Shown: piece after piece, positions 46,700 through 56,046 of the stretch
How positions within the stretch are numbered: the first letter of the stretch is position 1
Layout: each line of letters begins with the position of its first letter
From: Methylomonas sp.
GTDB lineage: Bacteria > Pseudomonadota > Gammaproteobacteria > Methylococcales > Methylomonadaceae
Length of the DNA: 64,000 bases
Assembly: GCF_023228165.1 (NCBI RefSeq)
Contig: NZ_JALOBS010000001.1
Location: 186,001 to 250,000 of the forward strand
Direction of reading: 5' to 3'
Made by a program: the position numbers and the translations under genes
Notes under the pieces: model-generated
Told to the model about the DNA's origin: nothing
Seen by the model: the letters and a program-made list of their open reading frames with translations, nothing else
Database searches by the model: none

Positions 46700-49537
46700 A
46701 TGAGCAGCCTGCTTAAACTGTTTGAAGAAACCTCGGCATATTACGGTGGCAACGCCTCTTATATAGAACAGCTCTACGAGCAATATTTGAGCGATCCCGA
46801 CTCGGTTTCCGGTAACTGGCGCCAGCGTTTTGACGATATCCATTGCGGCTCCACGGATGACACGCCGCACAGCGTGATCGTCGACCGTTTCGAAAAGCTT
46901 GCCATTTCAGAGCCGGGCAAACTGGCCAAAATGCAAGGCTTTACCGAGCAAAGCGTCAAAAAACAATCCGCCGTTGCCCGCCTGATTAATCATTATCGGG
47001 TTAAAGGCCATCAAATTGCCACTAACAACCCTTTGGGCAACCAAACGGTCATGCCGGCCGACCTGGAACCCGTCTATTACGGTTTGACCGATGCCGACAT
47101 GAAAACCCTGTTCGATACCGGTGGTTTATGCGGTATCGATCGTTTGCCGTTGCACGCCATCATCAGCACGCTCAAGGAAATCTACTGCGGTAGTATCGGC
47201 AGCGAATTCATGCATATTGTCGACGCCGAACCTAAAAACTGGATACGCAAAAAACTGGAAGGTGCCAAACCCGATTATGCCAGTCACCCGGAAAAACGCC
47301 TGGGTTTACTAAAATTGCTAACCGCGGCGGAAGGCATGGAAAAATATCTGCACCGCAAATATGTCGGTCAGAAACGTTTTTCTCTGGAAGGCGGCGAATC
47401 ACTCATTCCCATTTTGGATGAATTGATTCAACGGGCCGGCGAAAACAAAGCCACCGAAATCGTGATCGGCATGGCGCATCGCGGCCGGCTGAATGTACTG
47501 GTCAACGTACTGGGCAAAAGCCCGGCTGCTCTATTTGGCGAATTTGAAGGCACCCATACCTCCTCTCCCGGCGTATTGACCGGCGATGTAAAATACCACA
47601 TGGGATTTTCCTCGAATATAGCCACCCCCGGCGGCCCTATTCACTTAACACTGGCGTTCAATCCTTCCCACCTCGAGATCATCAACCCGGTGGTAGAAGG
47701 CTCGGTTAAAGCCAGGCAAGACAGGCACGGTATCGGTGGTACCGATGTAATCATTCCGGTATTAATACACGGCGATGCCGCCTTTGCAGGCCAAGGCATC
47801 ATCATGGAAACCTTGAATATGTCTGAAACCCGCGCCTTCCATACCGGCGGCACCGTGCATATCGTCATTAATAATCAGATCGGCTTTACCACCAGTAACC
47901 CATTCGACGCCCGCTCCACTTTATATTGCACCGACGTGGCCAACATGATCCAGGCGCCGGTGTTTCACGTTAACGGGGATGACCCCGAAGCCGTGGCCTT
48001 TATTACTCAATTGGCATTGGACTATCGCATGACTTTTCACAAGGATGTCGTCATCGATCTGATCTGCTATCGCCGCCTGGGACATAACGAAGCCGACGAA
48101 CCGGCGGCAACCCAGCCCATGATGTACGAAAAAATCCGTAAGTTATCCTCTACCCGCCAGCTTTACGCCCAAAAACTGATCAGCGAGGGCGTGCTTAGCG
48201 AGGAAGCAGTGAATGCGATGGAAGAAGAGTATTACCAGAAACTCAGCGAAGGCCAAGTAGTCTCCCGCCCCATAGTCGTTAACAACAATTATGCATACTC
48301 CGCGCGTTGGGATAAATATCTGAACAAGGACTGGGACCAATCTGCGGACACCACGGTGCCTTTGGAACGGATAGCGTTTTGCAACCAAAAACTGCAAGAC
48401 CTGCCGGCGGATTTTGAATTGCATTCCCGTGTTAGCAAAGTCATGGAAGAGCGCAACAAAATGGCTCACGGCGAGATTCCGATAGACTGGGGTTTTGCGG
48501 AAAACATGGCCTACGCTACACTGCTGGTCGAAGGCTATCATGTCCGATTGACCGGCCAAGATATCGGTCGAGGCACGTTTTCGCATCGGCATGCTATTTT
48601 ACTGAATCAGAAGAACGGGGAAAGCCGCATTCCGCTCAAACACCTATCCGACGATCAAGGCCATGCGCAGATATTTAACTCGTTGTTGTCGGAAGCGGGT
48701 GTATTGGCCTTCGAATACGGTTATAGCTCGACCGAACCCGACAAGCTGGTCATTTGGGAAGCCCAATTCGGGGACTTTGCCAACGGCGCTCAAGTAGTCA
48801 TCGATCAATTCATCAGTTCGGGCGAAACCAAATGGGGCAAACTTAGCGGTCTGGTGATGCTGTTACCGCACGGTTTCGAAGGCCAGGGTCCGGAGCATTC
48901 CTCAGCCCGTCTGGAACGCTATCTGCAATTATGCGCCGATCATAACATTCAGGTTTGTTATCCCACCACGCCGGCGCAAATTTTTCATTTGCTGCGCAGA
49001 CAATTGATTAGGCAATTCCGCAAACCGCTGATCGTCATGAGTCCGAAAAGTCTGCTCCGGCATAAACTGGCGGTTTCCACGCTGGCGGATTTAACCGATG
49101 GCGGCTTTTTACCGATTATCGGCGAAATCGACGATATCGATCCATACCATATCACCCGGCTAGTACTCTGCAGCGGTAAAGTTTATTACGATTTACTGGA
49201 AGCCCGCCGCGAAGACGATCTGAAACATATAGTGATTATCCGCATCGAGCAACTCTATCCGTTCCCCAACGATAGCTTTAAAGCCGAAATTGATAAATTT
49301 CCCAATCTGGAACTGGTAGTCTGGTGCCAGGAAGAACCGAAAAACCAAGGAGCCTGGTACCAAAGCAAGCACCATGTTTATGACTTGGTTGACGATAGCA
49401 CGCCGGTTATTTATGCTGGCAGACCGCCCTCGGCGGCGCCCGCGGTAGGCAGTTACAAAACCCACTTAAGCGAACAAAAAAACGTCGTCCACACCGCCCT
49501 ATACGGCAGCAAAGAAGGAATAAAACATGAGTTTTGA
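46700..49537 (+). CDS. sucA: 2-oxoglutarate dehydrogenase E1 component
   Basis: A 945-residue thiamine-diphosphate enzyme of the usual length. Features: SYIEQLYEQYLSDPDSVSGN at the N-terminus, GMAHRGRLNVL (active-site His), GDAAFAGQGIIMETLNMS with the ThDP/Mg site, NNQIGFTT, and HRHAILLNQ in the C-terminal half. It decarboxylates 2-oxoglutarate and passes the succinyl group to the lipoyl group of SucB. The sucB start lies 11 bases before its stop. lpd (E3) is not nearby. In type I methanotrophs a complete oxidative cycle was long doubted, so presence of sucAB is informative. Confidence 0.98.
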   Translation: MSSLLKLFEETSAYYGGNASYIEQLYEQYLSDPDSVSGNWRQRFDDIHCGSTDDTPHSVIVDRFEKLAISEPGKLAKMQGFTEQSVKKQSAVARLINHYRVKGHQIATNNPLGNQTVMPADLEPVYYGLTDADMKTLFDTGGLCGIDRLPLHAIISTLKEIYCGSIGSEFMHIVDAEPKNWIRKKLEGAKPDYASHPEKRLGLLKLLTAAEGMEKYLHRKYVGQKRFSLEGGESLIPILDELIQRAGENKATEIVIGMAHRGRLNVLVNVLGKSPAALFGEFEGTHTSSPGVLTGDVKYHMGFSSNIATPGGPIHLTLAFNPSHLEIINPVVEGSVKARQDRHGIGGTDVIIPVLIHGDAAFAGQGIIMETLNMSETRAFHTGGTVHIVINNQIGFTTSNPFDARSTLYCTDVANMIQAPVFHVNGDDPEAVAFITQLALDYRMTFHKDVVIDLICYRRLGHNEADEPAATQPMMYEKIRKLSSTRQLYAQKLISEGVLSEEAVNAMEEEYYQKLSEGQVVSRPIVVNNNYAYSARWDKYLNKDWDQSADTTVPLERIAFCNQKLQDLPADFELHSRVSKVMEERNKMAHGEIPIDWGFAENMAYATLLVEGYHVRLTGQDIGRGTFSHRHAILLNQKNGESRIPLKHLSDDQGHAQIFNSLLSEAGVLAFEYGYSSTEPDKLVIWEAQFGDFANGAQVVIDQFISSGETKWGKLSGLVMLLPHGFEGQGPEHSSARLERYLQLCADHNIQVCYPTTPAQIFHLLRRQLIRQFRKPLIVMSPKSLLRHKLAVSTLADLTDGGFLPIIGEIDDIDPYHITRLVLCSGKVYYDLLEARREDDLKHIVIIRIEQLYPFPNDSFKAEIDKFPNLELVVWCQEEPKNQGAWYQSKHHVYDLVDDSTPVIYAGRPPSAAPAVGSYKTHLSEQKNVVHTALYGSKEGIKHEF

Positions 49538-50723
49538 CATTCTGGTTCCCAGCCTCCCCGAATCCGTGTCCGATGCCACCTTAGCGGCCTGGCACAAACA
49601 GCCCGGCGACTGGGTGGAGGCTGGTGACAATCTGGCAGACCTTGAGACCGATAAAGTGATTTTGGAAGTCCCCGCGCCTTCCAGCGGCGTGGTCAAGGAA
49701 ATTATCCGCGCCGCCGGGGAAACCGTGGTCGGCGGTGAACTACTGGCCAGACTGGATTTACAGAAACAAAACCCCACGCCGGCCCCGGCCCCCGCCGCAA
49801 AGGCTGCCAACAAGGAAGAACCGCCTTTAAGTCCATCGGTGCGCAAACTGGTGGCCGAAAATGAAATCGATCCCGCCAGCATCAGCGGTTCCGGCAAACA
49901 TGGCCGGATTTTAAAAACCGACGTGCTGGACTTTTTAAACGAACAGCAACCCGAGCAGGAAGAGCCCGCCTCCACGGCTGATGCCAGCCACGCTCCGCTG
50001 TCCGCAACCGTCGTCGCCAGTTTACGGCCGGAACAGCGTGTGCCCATGACTCGGTTGCGCGCCAAGATTGCCGAGCGTTTGCTGCAAGCGCAACAGAATG
50101 CTGCCATGCTGACTACCTTCAACGAAGTCGACCTATCGGCGGTCATCGAATTGCGCAACCAATACAAGGAACGTTTCGAAACCAAGCACAACGTCAAACT
50201 CGGCTTTATGTCGTTTTTTGTCAAGGCCTCCATCGAAGCACTGAAACGCTTCCCGGCCATCAATGCCTCCATCGACGGTAACGACATTATTTATCACGGT
50301 TATTACGATATCGGTATCGCGGTTACCACCCCCCGCGGCCTGATCGTGCCTATTTTACGGGACGCCGACCAATTGGACTTTGCCGGCATCGAAAAAGGCA
50401 TACACGATTTCGGCAGCAAGGCCCGTAACGGCTCTATCAGTGTGGAAGACTTGAGCGGCGGCACCTTTACCATTACCAACGGTGGCATATTCGGCTCCAT
50501 GCTGTCCACCCCCATTCTCAATCCCCCCCAATGCGCCATCTTGGGTATGCACGCGATCAAGGACAGACCCGTGGTCGAGGATGGCCAAATAGTGATCCGT
50601 CCCATCATGTATCTGGCCTTGTCCTACGACCACCGCTTGGTGGACGGCAAGGAGGCAGTGCAATTTTTAGGCATTGTTAAAGAATGCCTGGAATCGCCAG
50701 CCCATCTGCTGCTGAATATTTAA
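49527..50723 (+). CDS. sucB: 2-oxoglutarate dehydrogenase E2 (dihydrolipoyl succinyltransferase)
   Basis: A 398-residue protein with an N-terminal lipoyl domain (lipoyl Lys43 in ETDKVILEVPAP), an alanine/proline linker, an E3-binding domain (about 103-140, SPSVRKLVAENEID) and the catalytic domain ending YDHRLVDGKEAVQFL with its active-site His and Asp. It forms the core of the complex. Translation overlaps sucA by 11 bases. Confidence 0.98.
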   Translation: MSFDILVPSLPESVSDATLAAWHKQPGDWVEAGDNLADLETDKVILEVPAPSSGVVKEIIRAAGETVVGGELLARLDLQKQNPTPAPAPAAKAANKEEPPLSPSVRKLVAENEIDPASISGSGKHGRILKTDVLDFLNEQQPEQEEPASTADASHAPLSATVVASLRPEQRVPMTRLRAKIAERLLQAQQNAAMLTTFNEVDLSAVIELRNQYKERFETKHNVKLGFMSFFVKASIEALKRFPAINASIDGNDIIYHGYYDIGIAVTTPRGLIVPILRDADQLDFAGIEKGIHDFGSKARNGSISVEDLSGGTFTITNGGIFGSMLSTPILNPPQCAILGMHAIKDRPVVEDGQIVIRPIMYLALSYDHRLVDGKEAVQFLGIVKECLESPAHLLLNI

Positions 50724-50728
50724 TTCAT

Positions 50729-50759
50729 GGCGGCGCGCAGACCCGTCCTGCGCGCCGCC
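50729..50759 (+). terminator. Very stable hairpin after sucB
   Basis: GGCGGCGCGCAG and CTGCGCGCCGCC with a 7-base loop, a perfect 12-pair GC-rich stem 6 bases behind the sucB stop. It is followed by GACATTTTAAG, a weak T run. Probable attenuator between sucB and the hydrolase gene. Confidence 0.7.
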
Positions 50760-50777
50760 GACATTTTAAGCCAAATC

Positions 50778-51413
50778 ATGCGCTATACCATCATTCCCGT
50801 CACCGAGTATCAGCAAAACTGCACGCTGCTAGTGTGCGAAAAAACCAACAAAGCAGCGCTGGTTGACCCCGGCGGCGATCTGGACATTCTGTTACGGGAA
50901 GTGGATCGGCAAGGCGTCGAGTTGGAAGCTATCCTGGTCACCCACGGTCATTTGGACCATATCGGGGGCGTGGCCGAATTATCCAAGCAATTGAACTTGC
51001 CCATTATCGGACCACACCGTGATGACGATTTTTGGATACAAAGCCTGGCGGAACAGTGCCGTATGTTCGGCTTCCCTAAAGCCGAATCTTTCCAACCTTC
51101 CCGCTGGCTAAACGACGGCGACACGGTTCAGGTTGGCAAACAAGTATTGCAGGTTATCCATTGCCCCGGTCACACGCCCGGCCATGTAGTGTTTTTTAAC
51201 GCTGATGAACGCCTGGCCATCGTCGGCGATGTGCTGTTCAAAGGGTCGATAGGACGTACCGACTTTCCGCGCGGCGATTATCAAACCTTGATCGATTCCA
51301 TTCTGCTCAAACTATGGCCGCTGGGTGGCGATATCGCCTTCATCCCCGGTCACGGCCCGATGTCCACCTTTGCCGCCGAGATGCGCAGCAACCCTTTTGT
51401 GGGCGTAAAGTAA
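50778..51413 (+). CDS. YcbL-like metallo-beta-lactamase-fold hydrolase (glyoxalase II type)
   Basis: A 211-residue protein read from ATG 50778 (MRYTIIPVTEYQQNC), matching the family N-terminus; an earlier ATG at 50727 would translate the hairpin. The metal motif is THGHLDH (His56, His58, Asp60, His61), followed by CPGHTPGHV, GDVLFKGSIGRTDFP and PGHGPMST. It should hydrolyse thioesters such as S-lactoylglutathione-like substrates. It may be read from the sucAB message past the hairpin. Confidence 0.93.
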   Translation: MRYTIIPVTEYQQNCTLLVCEKTNKAALVDPGGDLDILLREVDRQGVELEAILVTHGHLDHIGGVAELSKQLNLPIIGPHRDDDFWIQSLAEQCRMFGFPKAESFQPSRWLNDGDTVQVGKQVLQVIHCPGHTPGHVVFFNADERLAIVGDVLFKGSIGRTDFPRGDYQTLIDSILLKLWPLGGDIAFIPGHGPMSTFAAEMRSNPFVGVK

Positions 51414-51602
51414 GCATCCGCCCTCTGTCAATTTCCTGCGAAGAACGCTTTTATGTTACCGGTCAGAACATTATTGGCGAAACCGGCGATTAAACTCGAT
51501 GTACTCGAACTTATAAGCTAAGTTAAATCTTTAACCTCGAATGCTGCAACCCGCCTAACTGCCGGAATGCCATGCCGGGTTATAACCGCGTCAAACTATA
51601 TA

Positions 51603-54182
51603 CTATTTTTTCCAGTATTCGCTCGCTTGCCATTTGCTAACCCATACCGCTATCTCGGTCGCCGGCATAGGATGGGCGATACCATAACCTTGCGCCAACT
51701 GACAGCCCATGGCTACCAATTTTTTAGCGTGATTCATGGTTTCCACGCCCTCTGCTATGACTTGGCGGGAAAAGGTGTTGGCCAAGCCAATTACACCGTT
51801 GACGATCGCCAGATCATCCTGGTCGACCAACATGCCTCGCACAAAACTTTGGTCAATCTTGAGAATATCGACTGGTAAGTGCCTGAGATAGGTCAATGAG
51901 GAGAATCCGGTGCCGAAGTCATCCAATGCAAAGCGGAGCCCCATCTCCCGACACGCTTTAATTTTTTTGGAAACCGCAGCAAGATCTTCCAGCGCACTGG
52001 TTTCCAGCACTTCCAGCTCCAACCGGGAAGGTTGAATATCGGGATGTACCGATAACAGCAAGGCGATACGATCGACAAAATCAATTTGCTGAAATTGCTT
52101 GGCGCCAATATTGACGCTAACGATAATATCGATGCCATTGGCATACCATTCGCGCATCTGGGCCAACACCGAATCTATCACCCACTCGCCGAGACTCACG
52201 CTGATGGGATGAGTCTCGATAAACGGTAAAAAATCAGCCGGCGACAACAATCCTCGTTGAGGATGTTGCCAACGAATCAGTGCTTCGACACCAATGACTT
52301 CGCCTGTGACGATATTGATCTTCGGTTGATAATACAGTACGAACTCCTGATTACCCATGGCGCTGCGTATATCCTCCAATCGCTCTTGCTGGGTCTTGAT
52401 CGCGGCATCGTGTTCGATATCGAACAGATGGTAACGGTTTTTACCTTCCTGCTTAGCGATATACATGGCCTGATCGGCATGGCGCACTAACTGATCCGCT
52501 TCGACATTATCCTGTGGATGGAGGGTGACGCCGATACTAGCGGAAAGCTGCAATTCGGCATTCTCCAACTGAATCGAGCTGGAGGCGGCTTGTAATAGAC
52601 GAGCCAGTACCGGTTCGCAATCGGTAATTTGTTCCAGATCGACCAGGATTGCCACAAACTCATCTCCGCCGATCCGCGCCAGTGTGTCACCTTCTCTGAG
52701 AGCCTCTTTCATGCGTTTGGAAATGGCAATTAACAGTTCATCGCCCACTTGGTGGTCGTAACTGTCATTTACCACCTTAAATCCATCCAAGTCGAGATAT
52801 ACCAAAGCGAGCGATTGATTGCGCCTTTCGTTTTGCAGCATGGCTTGTTGCAACCGGTCGGTCAGCAATACCCGGTTCGGTAAGCCTGTCAATGCGTCAT
52901 AATGCGCGATACGCTCAAGCTCTTGCTGATGCTCTTTCATTTGGGTGATGTCGGTGAACAGCGCAACGTAATTTTGCACCTTTCCCGACGCATCGTTTAC
53001 CGCGCTGATAGTGATCATCTCGGCAAACACCTTACCGTTCTTATGCCGGTTCCAGATTTCACCATACCAGTGTCCGTTTTCAAGCAGCGCTCTCCATATA
53101 TCCGCGTAAAAATCCGGCCCATGCAGCCCGGACTGAAGTATGCGCGGGTTTTGCCCGACCGCTTCCTTCCGGCTATAACCGGTAATTTGGGTAAAGGTAT
53201 CGTTTACTTCGATAATGGTACCCATGGCATCCGCTATCATGATGCCCTCGCGGGCATGCGTAAAAACCCTGGCCGCCAGCTGAAGTTTGATATCTGCTTG
53301 CTTGCGTTCAGTGATATCTCTACCCACTCCGATTATTCCCAGAATATTCTGATGCTCGTCTCTAAATGGTATTTTTAAAGTTTCAAGGCAACATTCTCTG
53401 CCATCCGCATAGGTAATCCACTCTTCATAGACACTGACCAGATCTGAAGCCAGCGTTTCCTGATCTTTCCGCCGGAACGATGTTGCGGTATCCGCATCGA
53501 CAAATTCGAAATCGGATTTACCGATAATTTCGCTTTCAGGCACCCCGAAATAGTTCTCTACCGCCTTATTACAGGCAACATAAGTACTATCGGTATTTTT
53601 TATGAAAATGAAGTCCGGAATATTGTTTATCAGGCCGCGCAGTTGGGCTTTTTCCGTTTTCAAACGCTCATGCAGTAAGGTCAATTCACTCAAGGTACCC
53701 TGAAGTTGCCTATTTGTATCCGCTAGTGCTTCGGTTCTTTCCCCTACCCGTCGCTCCAGTTCGGTATTTAATATTTCCAGATCAGCCTTGGCCTGTTCCA
53801 GCTGCTGCACGGACGGCGCAAGCAAAGCTTCGGGCATTTTTAGCCAGATAATGACAGCGGTACCGAACGATAAGCCGGCTGTCGCCGCCTTCGCTATTGC
53901 ATTGGCCCAATAATTAGGCCGCCAGATGGTAAGTACATCAAGGAAATGGGTTATCCCGCATGCGACGATAAACAGGCCAAATAATATGAATAGCCACCGA
54001 TTGCGAATATCGGCTCTTTTTTGGGTGAAATACCAAAGCGCAAAGGGAATCGAAAAATATGATACCGCGATAATGGAATCCGAACCGACCAGAGTCCAAA
54101 GTAGCAAAGGGTTCCACTTCAGGCAGTAACCATGCGGAATTAGGCCTGTGAAATTAAAGGCGTCATTGAATAACTCCCCCAT
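51603..54182 (-). CDS. Ethylene-receptor-like membrane domain fused to PAS-PAS-GGDEF-EAL
   Basis: 859 residues from ATG 54182 (GGGGA 5 bases upstream; an ATG at 54194 is possible). The N-terminal three-helix domain has GSDSIIAVSYFSIPFALWYF and GLFIVACGITHFLDVL. Asp35, Tyr42, Pro46, Ile72, Cys75 and His79 sit at the same spacing as ETR1 Asp25, Tyr32, Pro36, Ile62, Cys65 and His69, the copper/ethylene-binding residues. Then a coiled coil, two PAS domains (about 182-295, 305-415), GGDEF (GGDEF at 505-509, intact) and EAL (EAL at 633-635, in GVEALIRW). Both enzyme halves look complete. It should tie c-di-GMP turnover to a small hydrophobic ligand; ethylene is likely by homology. Confidence 0.92.
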   Translation of the reverse strand: MGELFNDAFNFTGLIPHGYCLKWNPLLLWTLVGSDSIIAVSYFSIPFALWYFTQKRADIRNRWLFILFGLFIVACGITHFLDVLTIWRPNYWANAIAKAATAGLSFGTAVIIWLKMPEALLAPSVQQLEQAKADLEILNTELERRVGERTEALADTNRQLQGTLSELTLLHERLKTEKAQLRGLINNIPDFIFIKNTDSTYVACNKAVENYFGVPESEIIGKSDFEFVDADTATSFRRKDQETLASDLVSVYEEWITYADGRECCLETLKIPFRDEHQNILGIIGVGRDITERKQADIKLQLAARVFTHAREGIMIADAMGTIIEVNDTFTQITGYSRKEAVGQNPRILQSGLHGPDFYADIWRALLENGHWYGEIWNRHKNGKVFAEMITISAVNDASGKVQNYVALFTDITQMKEHQQELERIAHYDALTGLPNRVLLTDRLQQAMLQNERRNQSLALVYLDLDGFKVVNDSYDHQVGDELLIAISKRMKEALREGDTLARIGGDEFVAILVDLEQITDCEPVLARLLQAASSSIQLENAELQLSASIGVTLHPQDNVEADQLVRHADQAMYIAKQEGKNRYHLFDIEHDAAIKTQQERLEDIRSAMGNQEFVLYYQPKINIVTGEVIGVEALIRWQHPQRGLLSPADFLPFIETHPISVSLGEWVIDSVLAQMREWYANGIDIIVSVNIGAKQFQQIDFVDRIALLLSVHPDIQPSRLELEVLETSALEDLAAVSKKIKACREMGLRFALDDFGTGFSSLTYLRHLPVDILKIDQSFVRGMLVDQDDLAIVNGVIGLANTFSRQVIAEGVETMNHAKKLVAMGCQLAQGYGIAHPMPATEIAVWVSKWQASEYWKK

Positions 54183-54424
54183 AGTATTCCCCATTAACAG
54201 ACAGAGTCAGTATATTGACCAAATTAAGTTCCTCTCTGCAGCTTTCTACAGAAATGATTGCCAGTATTGATCAATACGAGACGACCGTCCCTAATCACAT
54301 ACGAAAATTGTGATGGACAGCCTAAACCCGTTACGGAATATTTGGGTTATATCAACTGGGGGTATAGGCATTTATCAAACTTGATCGGAGCGAAAAAACC
54401 AATTTATCAATGGGTATCAGGTAT

Positions 54425-55444
54425 TTAAAAAATCGCCATGGCATCGCCATAACTGAAAAACCGGTAACGTTGCTGAATGGCGTGTTGGTAGGCATTCAAC
54501 ACTGCATCGTATCCGGCAAAGGCGGAAATCAGCATTAACAAAGTCGATTCCGGCAAATGAAAATTGGTTAGCATTGCATCCACTGTCTTAAACGCATAGC
54601 CTGGCGTAATAAATAACTGCGTATCCCCGCAACCGGCAAGTATTTCGCCCGAGGCGGATGCGGATTCCAGGGCCCTCACCGCAGTGGTGCCAATCGCCAC
54701 CACCCGTCCGCCACGATCTTTGGTTTCTCTGACGGCCTCGACACAAGCCTCGGACACCTGAAAGAATTCTTTATGCATAACATGCCGGCTTAAATCATCC
54801 ACCCGAACCGGCTGAAAAGTACCGCTGCCGACATGTAAAGTGACAAAACAACGCTGAATAGCTTTTTGTTCCAGCATCTGCATGGTTCCCGCATCAAAAT
54901 GCAAACCAGCTGTCGGTGCCGCGACCGCCCCGGCCTGTTTGGCAAATACGGTTTGGTAGCGCTCTAGGTCGTCAATATCATCCGGTCGATCGATATACGG
55001 CGGTAACGGCATGTGCCCTATTTCTGCCAAAAGCGCCAGCACACCGATTTCAGTATCGAATTGCAACCTGAATAAATCCTGTTCTCTACCTAATACCCTA
55101 CATGCAGCGCCATTCTGTAGTTGCATTAACGAATCAGCCTTGGGCGATTTGCTGGCTCTGATATGCGCCAAAACCCGGCATTGGTCTTCTATGCGCTCTA
55201 TCAAAATTTCGACTTTGCCGCCCGTGGCTTTAGTCGCATAGAGCCGGGCGGGAATAACTTTGGTATCGTTAAATACCAATAAGTCATTCCGATTAAGCAT
55301 ACCGATAAAATCGCTGAATTGACTATCCCGTAACGCGCCGGTTTGTTTATTCAATTGCAACAAGCGACTAGCGCTTCGTTGTGCCAAAGGCTTTTGGGCA
55401 ATTAATTCAGGCGGCAACTGATAGTTAAAATCGCTTTTTTTCAT
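54425..55444 (-). CDS. queA: QueA, tRNA preQ1 ribosyltransferase-isomerase
   Basis: A 339-residue enzyme of standard length that transfers ribose from S-adenosylmethionine to preQ1 in tRNA, giving epoxyqueuosine. Features: MKKSDFNYQLPPELIAQKP, the VFNDTKVIPARLYA block, GAVAAPTAGLHFDAG, TLHVGSGTFQPV and TNFHLPESTLLMLISAFAG. tgt is not next to it. The ATG at 55444 has the normal family N-terminus. Confidence 0.98.
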   Translation of the reverse strand: MKKSDFNYQLPPELIAQKPLAQRSASRLLQLNKQTGALRDSQFSDFIGMLNRNDLLVFNDTKVIPARLYATKATGGKVEILIERIEDQCRVLAHIRASKSPKADSLMQLQNGAACRVLGREQDLFRLQFDTEIGVLALLAEIGHMPLPPYIDRPDDIDDLERYQTVFAKQAGAVAAPTAGLHFDAGTMQMLEQKAIQRCFVTLHVGSGTFQPVRVDDLSRHVMHKEFFQVSEACVEAVRETKDRGGRVVAIGTTAVRALESASASGEILAGCGDTQLFITPGYAFKTVDAMLTNFHLPESTLLMLISAFAGYDAVLNAYQHAIQQRYRFFSYGDAMAIF

Positions 55445-55593
55445 AAAATGGACATATCGGTCGTTCAGGTTTGGTACTGATTAACCCAACAGATACCGGA
55501 GGAACAGTATTTTGTGCCGTTTTATTGCGTAGCTTAATGCAAAAAGCGCTTTTAAGTCGGACCCGACAGGTATATGAATTGATTTTGATCCAA

Positions 55594-55636
55594 CGCTGGG
55601 GCGTTTTTGAATGGTTAATTCGAAAACGCCCCAGCG
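55594..55636 (-). terminator. Long hairpin after yjdM
   Basis: Arms CGCTGGGGCGTTTT and AAAACGCCCCAGCG (14 bases each) with a 15-base loop, just behind the yjdM stop at 55643. No T run after it, so it may end transcription with help or stabilise the message; it serves convergently near queA's start. Confidence 0.55.
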
Positions 55637-55642
55637 GAGGCT

Positions 55643-55984
55643 TTACACTTTTTTGACAAACTCCGATTTCAGTTTCATGGCGCCAATCCCATCGATTTTA
55701 CAATCGATATCATGATCGCCATCCACCAAACGGATATTCTTTACTTTTGTACCGACCTTAACCACTAAGGAAGAACCTTTGACTTTCAAATCTTTAATTA
55801 CAGTGACGGTATCACCGTCTTGCAGCAGATTACCGTTAGCGTCCTTGATAACACGGTCATCGGTTGCATTGTCGGCTTGTGCCTCCGCGGACCATTCGTG
55901 CGCACATTCCGGACAAATGTACATACTGCCATCAGCATAAGTATATTCTGAGCCGCACTTCGGGCAATTAGGTAAGTTACTCAT
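55643..55984 (-). CDS. yjdM: YjdM (PhnA) zinc-ribbon protein
   Basis: A 113-residue protein with an N-terminal zinc ribbon, CPKCGSEYTYADGSMYICPEC, written as paired CPKC and CPEC ligands, and a C-terminal beta-barrel-like domain with VIKDANGNLLQDGDTVTVIK and IDCKIDGIGAMKLKSEFVKK. It carries the phnA family name but has no proven phosphonate role in E. coli. It is single, with a hairpin behind. Confidence 0.95.
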   Translation of the reverse strand: MSNLPNCPKCGSEYTYADGSMYICPECAHEWSAEAQADNATDDRVIKDANGNLLQDGDTVTVIKDLKVKGSSLVVKVGTKVKNIRLVDGDHDIDCKIDGIGAMKLKSEFVKKV

Positions 55985-56046
55985 TATGTTTTTGTATTTG
56001 TGATATTTAACAAGGGTAAGGTAGCTAGTTTGGTGATTATCCGCCG

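Noticed and set aside
49499..50287. Minus-strand open frame of 262 codons
   Set aside because: Antisense to sucB, serine/alanine-rich shadow of the linker and GC-rich codons.
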